Assembly: GCA_051294375.1 (NCBI GenBank)
Contig: CM119268.1
Span: 2,540,063 to 2,604,062, forward strand
From: Paraspadella gotoi
Taxonomy: Eukaryota > Chaetognatha
Length of the DNA: 64,000 nt
Reading direction: 5' to 3'
The notes beneath the pieces are model-generated. The model did no database searches and was not told where the DNA came from. It saw only the letters and a program-made list of their open reading frames with translations. Below are positions 61,093-64,000 of the stretch, piece by piece. Position numbers and translations under genes: made by a program. Each line of letters begins with the position of its first letter. The first letter of the stretch is position 1.

Positions 61093-62509
61093 CCTGGTGC
61101 GAGTCCGTTACATAAGGGAAGAGTTGGCGGGAAAAACGGGTTTAAATCCGGGAACAAGAAGGAGAGTTTCTTTAATTCCGGTTTTTCGATGAACGCGATC
61201 TCCTTAAAAACGGATATAGGACGATTTCGTTAAACCCGAGTATCGTAAAAGGCGGGATCGCTTAATACTCATCCGATCAAACAGGATGTTTTTTATTGTC
61301 AATTCTTTTAAAAGACCGAACGAAGTAATCGAAAGCAAACGTCGTTTTTGTCTCTTAACGAAAACTCAACGATTCTTTTTGATTTTGTTTACTTTGTAAA
61401 GTAAGAACCAGATTTATTTTTTGGGTAAAAACGTGAATAAAATGAACGAAAATCTAGTCCGTGATCCTTTATTATGCAAAGGAGTCACTTTGCTTGTGAC
61501 AGAGAGAGAAACAGGAAAAAGAAGATAGAAAGAAAAGAGAGAAAGACAGAACGAGTATTAGAAACAAGAGAAAAAAAAAAGAGTGAGAAGGAGGAATAAT
61601 GTTTTGTTTTATTCGGTCAAAGGTGTGGAATAGTATTTCTGACAATCTGCTTGGAACGATTTTTGTCATTTTTGTCATTCTTCATCCACCTTTGAATTTA
61701 GTATTAAAATTCAATCGCAAATTTCATCTTTTGATGAAGAAAAAAAAAAGTTCCGACCGGAGGATGAAACCGCCGCAAGGGTTTTTGGTCTCGGGCGTCA
61801 AAACTAAGTTTGTTCTACATAAAAAAAAAAAAACTGTTTGCGAAAAGCCTTTCTGCAAACACGCAAAATCCCGAGTAGAAAGAGAGAGAGAGACAGAGAC
61901 GGTCGGGTGAGCGTGAGAGGGTGGGGTGAAAGGGTGAGGGTTAAAGGGTGAGGTGGAAATCGCTGGGTGCCGCCCTACTCTGACATTAGGTGGGGAAATT
62001 TAGACTCGTATTGACTCTGTCTAAATAAGATTGTCGATTGGCGAGACGAACAAGGATGCGAAGAATGATATTTCGTTTGATAATGATATATGATATAGTC
62101 TGTTCAAAGACAGGAGCACGATCTAGCTTGTTCATTAAATTAATAAATCAAATTTAATTAATTGATTTAAAAAAGGATCAAGATCCAAAGTGTTATTTCC
62201 GAGACGGAAATTTTCATCTTTAACGTAATGGGATTTTTCAGTTTAAAAAAAAAAAGGAGTTTTACGAAATGACTTTCATTCATAACATTAAATCATACAT
62301 TGAAGCAGATGCATAGCGACCGAAAGAATAACGTGCGAAAGTTGCAAAGTTTAAATGAATTCCAAGTAACAAAGCCCCACGCAGTCTTTCACTAAGTGTC
62401 AGTCCTTTTTTCTGCAAGAGAAACCGTCAGCGCCCCCTTTGCGTTGATTGCACCTCAATCGCTGCTGGATTGATGGAAACCGGCGCCGAGAGTCTCAGCG
62501 TCGTTGAGG
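61093..62509. other. Intergenic, LGR promoter side
   Basis: No gene supported. It includes A-runs, a purine-rich tract at 61498-61590 and a short (GA)n at 61880. It should hold the receptor's 5' UTR/promoter and the 3' UTR of the next gene (62510). The frame at 61599-61910 lacks recognisable features. Confidence 0.5.
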
Positions 62510-62661
62510 TCACGTGACGTTGGGACGGTTGGCGCCGTCGAGGGGGCGTTGGCGTCGCCTCCGATGGATGAAGAGTCGAAGATTGTTGGAATCGATAAGA
62601 AAGCCTTGAAAAACAAGATAAGATTATGATATTTTGCGCTCTCTCTCTCTCTCTCTCTCTC

Positions 62662-62717
<56 letters not shown>

Positions 62718-63931
62718 CTCTCATTACCTTTGGCTCGTTTCTCCGCTTCTCTGTTTTTCAAAACGAGTTTCAATTCTTCTCGAACTTCGACCGGAAATGC
62801 GGCCACGCCCTTTGACGTTACCGAGTGCCGTCGGGACGCGAAAGACGCCAGAGGCAGCGGCGTTTTGGAGACCGGCGCTTGTTGTTGTTGTTGTTGTTGT
62901 GACGTCAACAGTCGATGTTGAAAAAGTGTTGTTGTCGATAGCGGACGATTCGATTTCGATGTCGACGGAAATCGTAATGGAGACGGAAACTTTGGCGTCG
63001 CGCATCCTGACCACAAAAGCGGACGACCAAACTGTGGTGACTCGAATTGTGTGCGTTGCGAAACTTGCGATAAGACGGGCCGTTTTGGCGAGCGGAGATT
63101 ATGCTGCCGTCTTGGTGACGACGACAATTCTAGTTGCGTGGATTCGGCCAAAGAAAAAATCGGTGATGATGACGTAAACGAGTGGAAATTAAAAGTCGAA
63201 GTTGGTGGCTTCATTTTCTGGTGATCTTGAGCAGATGACTCAAATTTATTGGACGATCCACTCGAACATCCAACAGAGCGCTCTTCACTTATTTTCGAGT
63301 CTTTTGTCTCTAAATTTGCGTCGGTGGAGACGCCTGTGAAGATTTGGTTAGTTTTCTTTTCGTGGCACCAACAATATTTTTTTGTTTCTTGATAAACACC
63401 AAATTTTGTTTCGCCTCCGAGCGAAGATGGCGCCATGAAGTTTTCAACAACTTGCAGATACTCTGGAAAAAAACAAAAGCACAATGAACATAACATTTCT
63501 GTCTGACTGTTAGTTTGTTAGATTATTAAATTGTTAGAATACTTAATTAAGTTCAACAAATAATCAACCAATTCCTCACCATCGAACTTTCCTCTACGAA
63601 CGCGGACATCCTTCAGGTCGTCACGCTGCCGCAGCTCATCTCCATTCGCTTCAACGCAGTCGCTCCTCAAAGTCTTCGGACGCAACCCGGGAATCTTTTG
63701 TGGACGCGACGCGGAATTCTTCGTCGAAGGTCGATGGATCGGAGTCGACGACATGATTGGCGTCGACCACACCGTCGAGGAGATTAAGTCTAAACTTCCG
63801 GCGGCGGAGAAGGAAGCGGGGCAGGCGGCTGCGGTTCCGGCTGCGGCAGCGGCGGCGGCGGAAGAAAAGGCCACTGAGGCGCTTAGGACGTCGAAGCAGT
63901 CTTTGAATACGGAATCCTTGCCAATCGAGTA
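62510..63931 (-). CDS. Unrecognised Ser/Ala/Gln-rich protein (5' part may lie outside window)
   Basis: Three exons join in phase 1: about 63931-63580 (start uncertain; an in-frame stop lies just upstream, so it begins at an acceptor or nearby), 63462-62728, and 62604-62510 ending in TGA. The first exon has DSVFKDCFDVL, an Ala-rich stretch and DDLKDVRVRRGKFD, which continues across the join into EYLQVVENF. The large middle exon is Ser/Pro-rich with a Q7 run (TSQQQQQQQAPV), many SP/TP sites and a C-terminal charged helix (EVREELKLVLKNREAEKR). It is probably largely disordered, with many potential CDK/MAPK sites; nuclear or cytoskeletal role possible, but no family recognised. The intron before the last exon holds (CT)n at 62638-62707. 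Confidence 0.55.
62638..62707. repeat. (CT)n microsatellite
   Basis: A CT run in the last intron of the unrecognised minus-strand gene. Confidence 0.92.
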
Positions 63932-64000
63932 AAGAATTTAGTCTCATTGTTTTATATTTTCGTAAAACAAGAAATCTGGATTAACAAATTAACCTCGTAA

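Overview
The window is metazoan nuclear DNA. Genes are split by GT..AG introns (60 bp to several kb), and the proteins are animal-specific: a paired-like homeodomain factor, a glycoprotein-hormone-type LGR receptor, an inter-alpha-trypsin-inhibitor heavy chain, a cation-dependent mannose-6-phosphate receptor and a CSPP1-like spindle-pole protein. Sequence background is AT-rich with very many (CT/GA)n microsatellites. An invertebrate bilaterian is most likely; I cannot name the phylum. Several N-gaps, a duplicated block beside a gap and homopolymer-length differences between its copies point to a long-read assembly with residual errors, so single-base frameshifts should be read cautiously. || Layout. 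0.8-17 kb, minus strand: a many-exon coiled-coil gene with repeated PWG..G.GAP motifs (CSPP1-like). Its introns carry a foldback MITE, LTR fragments, a 93-bp satellite, hammerhead-ribozyme-like repeats and a compact block of virus-like reading frames at about 6.9-9.5 kb. 17-24 kb: intergenic, head-to-head with the next gene, rich in simple repeats. 24/25.7-35.5 kb, plus: a Prop1/UNC-42-type homeobox gene of 14 verified exons. 36.5-42.5 kb, plus: three compact genes, namely an OTU-domain protease with a large unrecognised C-terminal half, the M6P receptor, and a 41-residue single-membrane-span microprotein. 42.8-61.1 kb, minus: a complete 23/24-exon LGR receptor. Its 9.3-kb hinge intron contains, on the opposite strand, a complete 10-exon ITIH gene (47.9-55.6 kb). 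59.97-60.61 kb: a short LTR element (TRIM-like) between the first two coding exons of the receptor. 62.5-63.9 kb, minus: an unrecognised Ser/Ala/Gln-rich gene, incomplete at its 5' side. || There is no operon-like logic. The genes serve separate jobs: neuronal transcription control, deubiquitination, lysosomal enzyme sorting, hormone sensing, extracellular matrix, and centrosome/cilium. The most unusual items are the virus-like gene block inside an intron, the four hammerhead-like repeats, the satellite whose every monomer carries a copy of the adjacent exon's splice donor, the OTU fusion protein and the ITIH gene nested antisense in the receptor. For the main genes I checked exon joins by codon phase by hand. 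Family assignments rest on motif recognition, not database searches.
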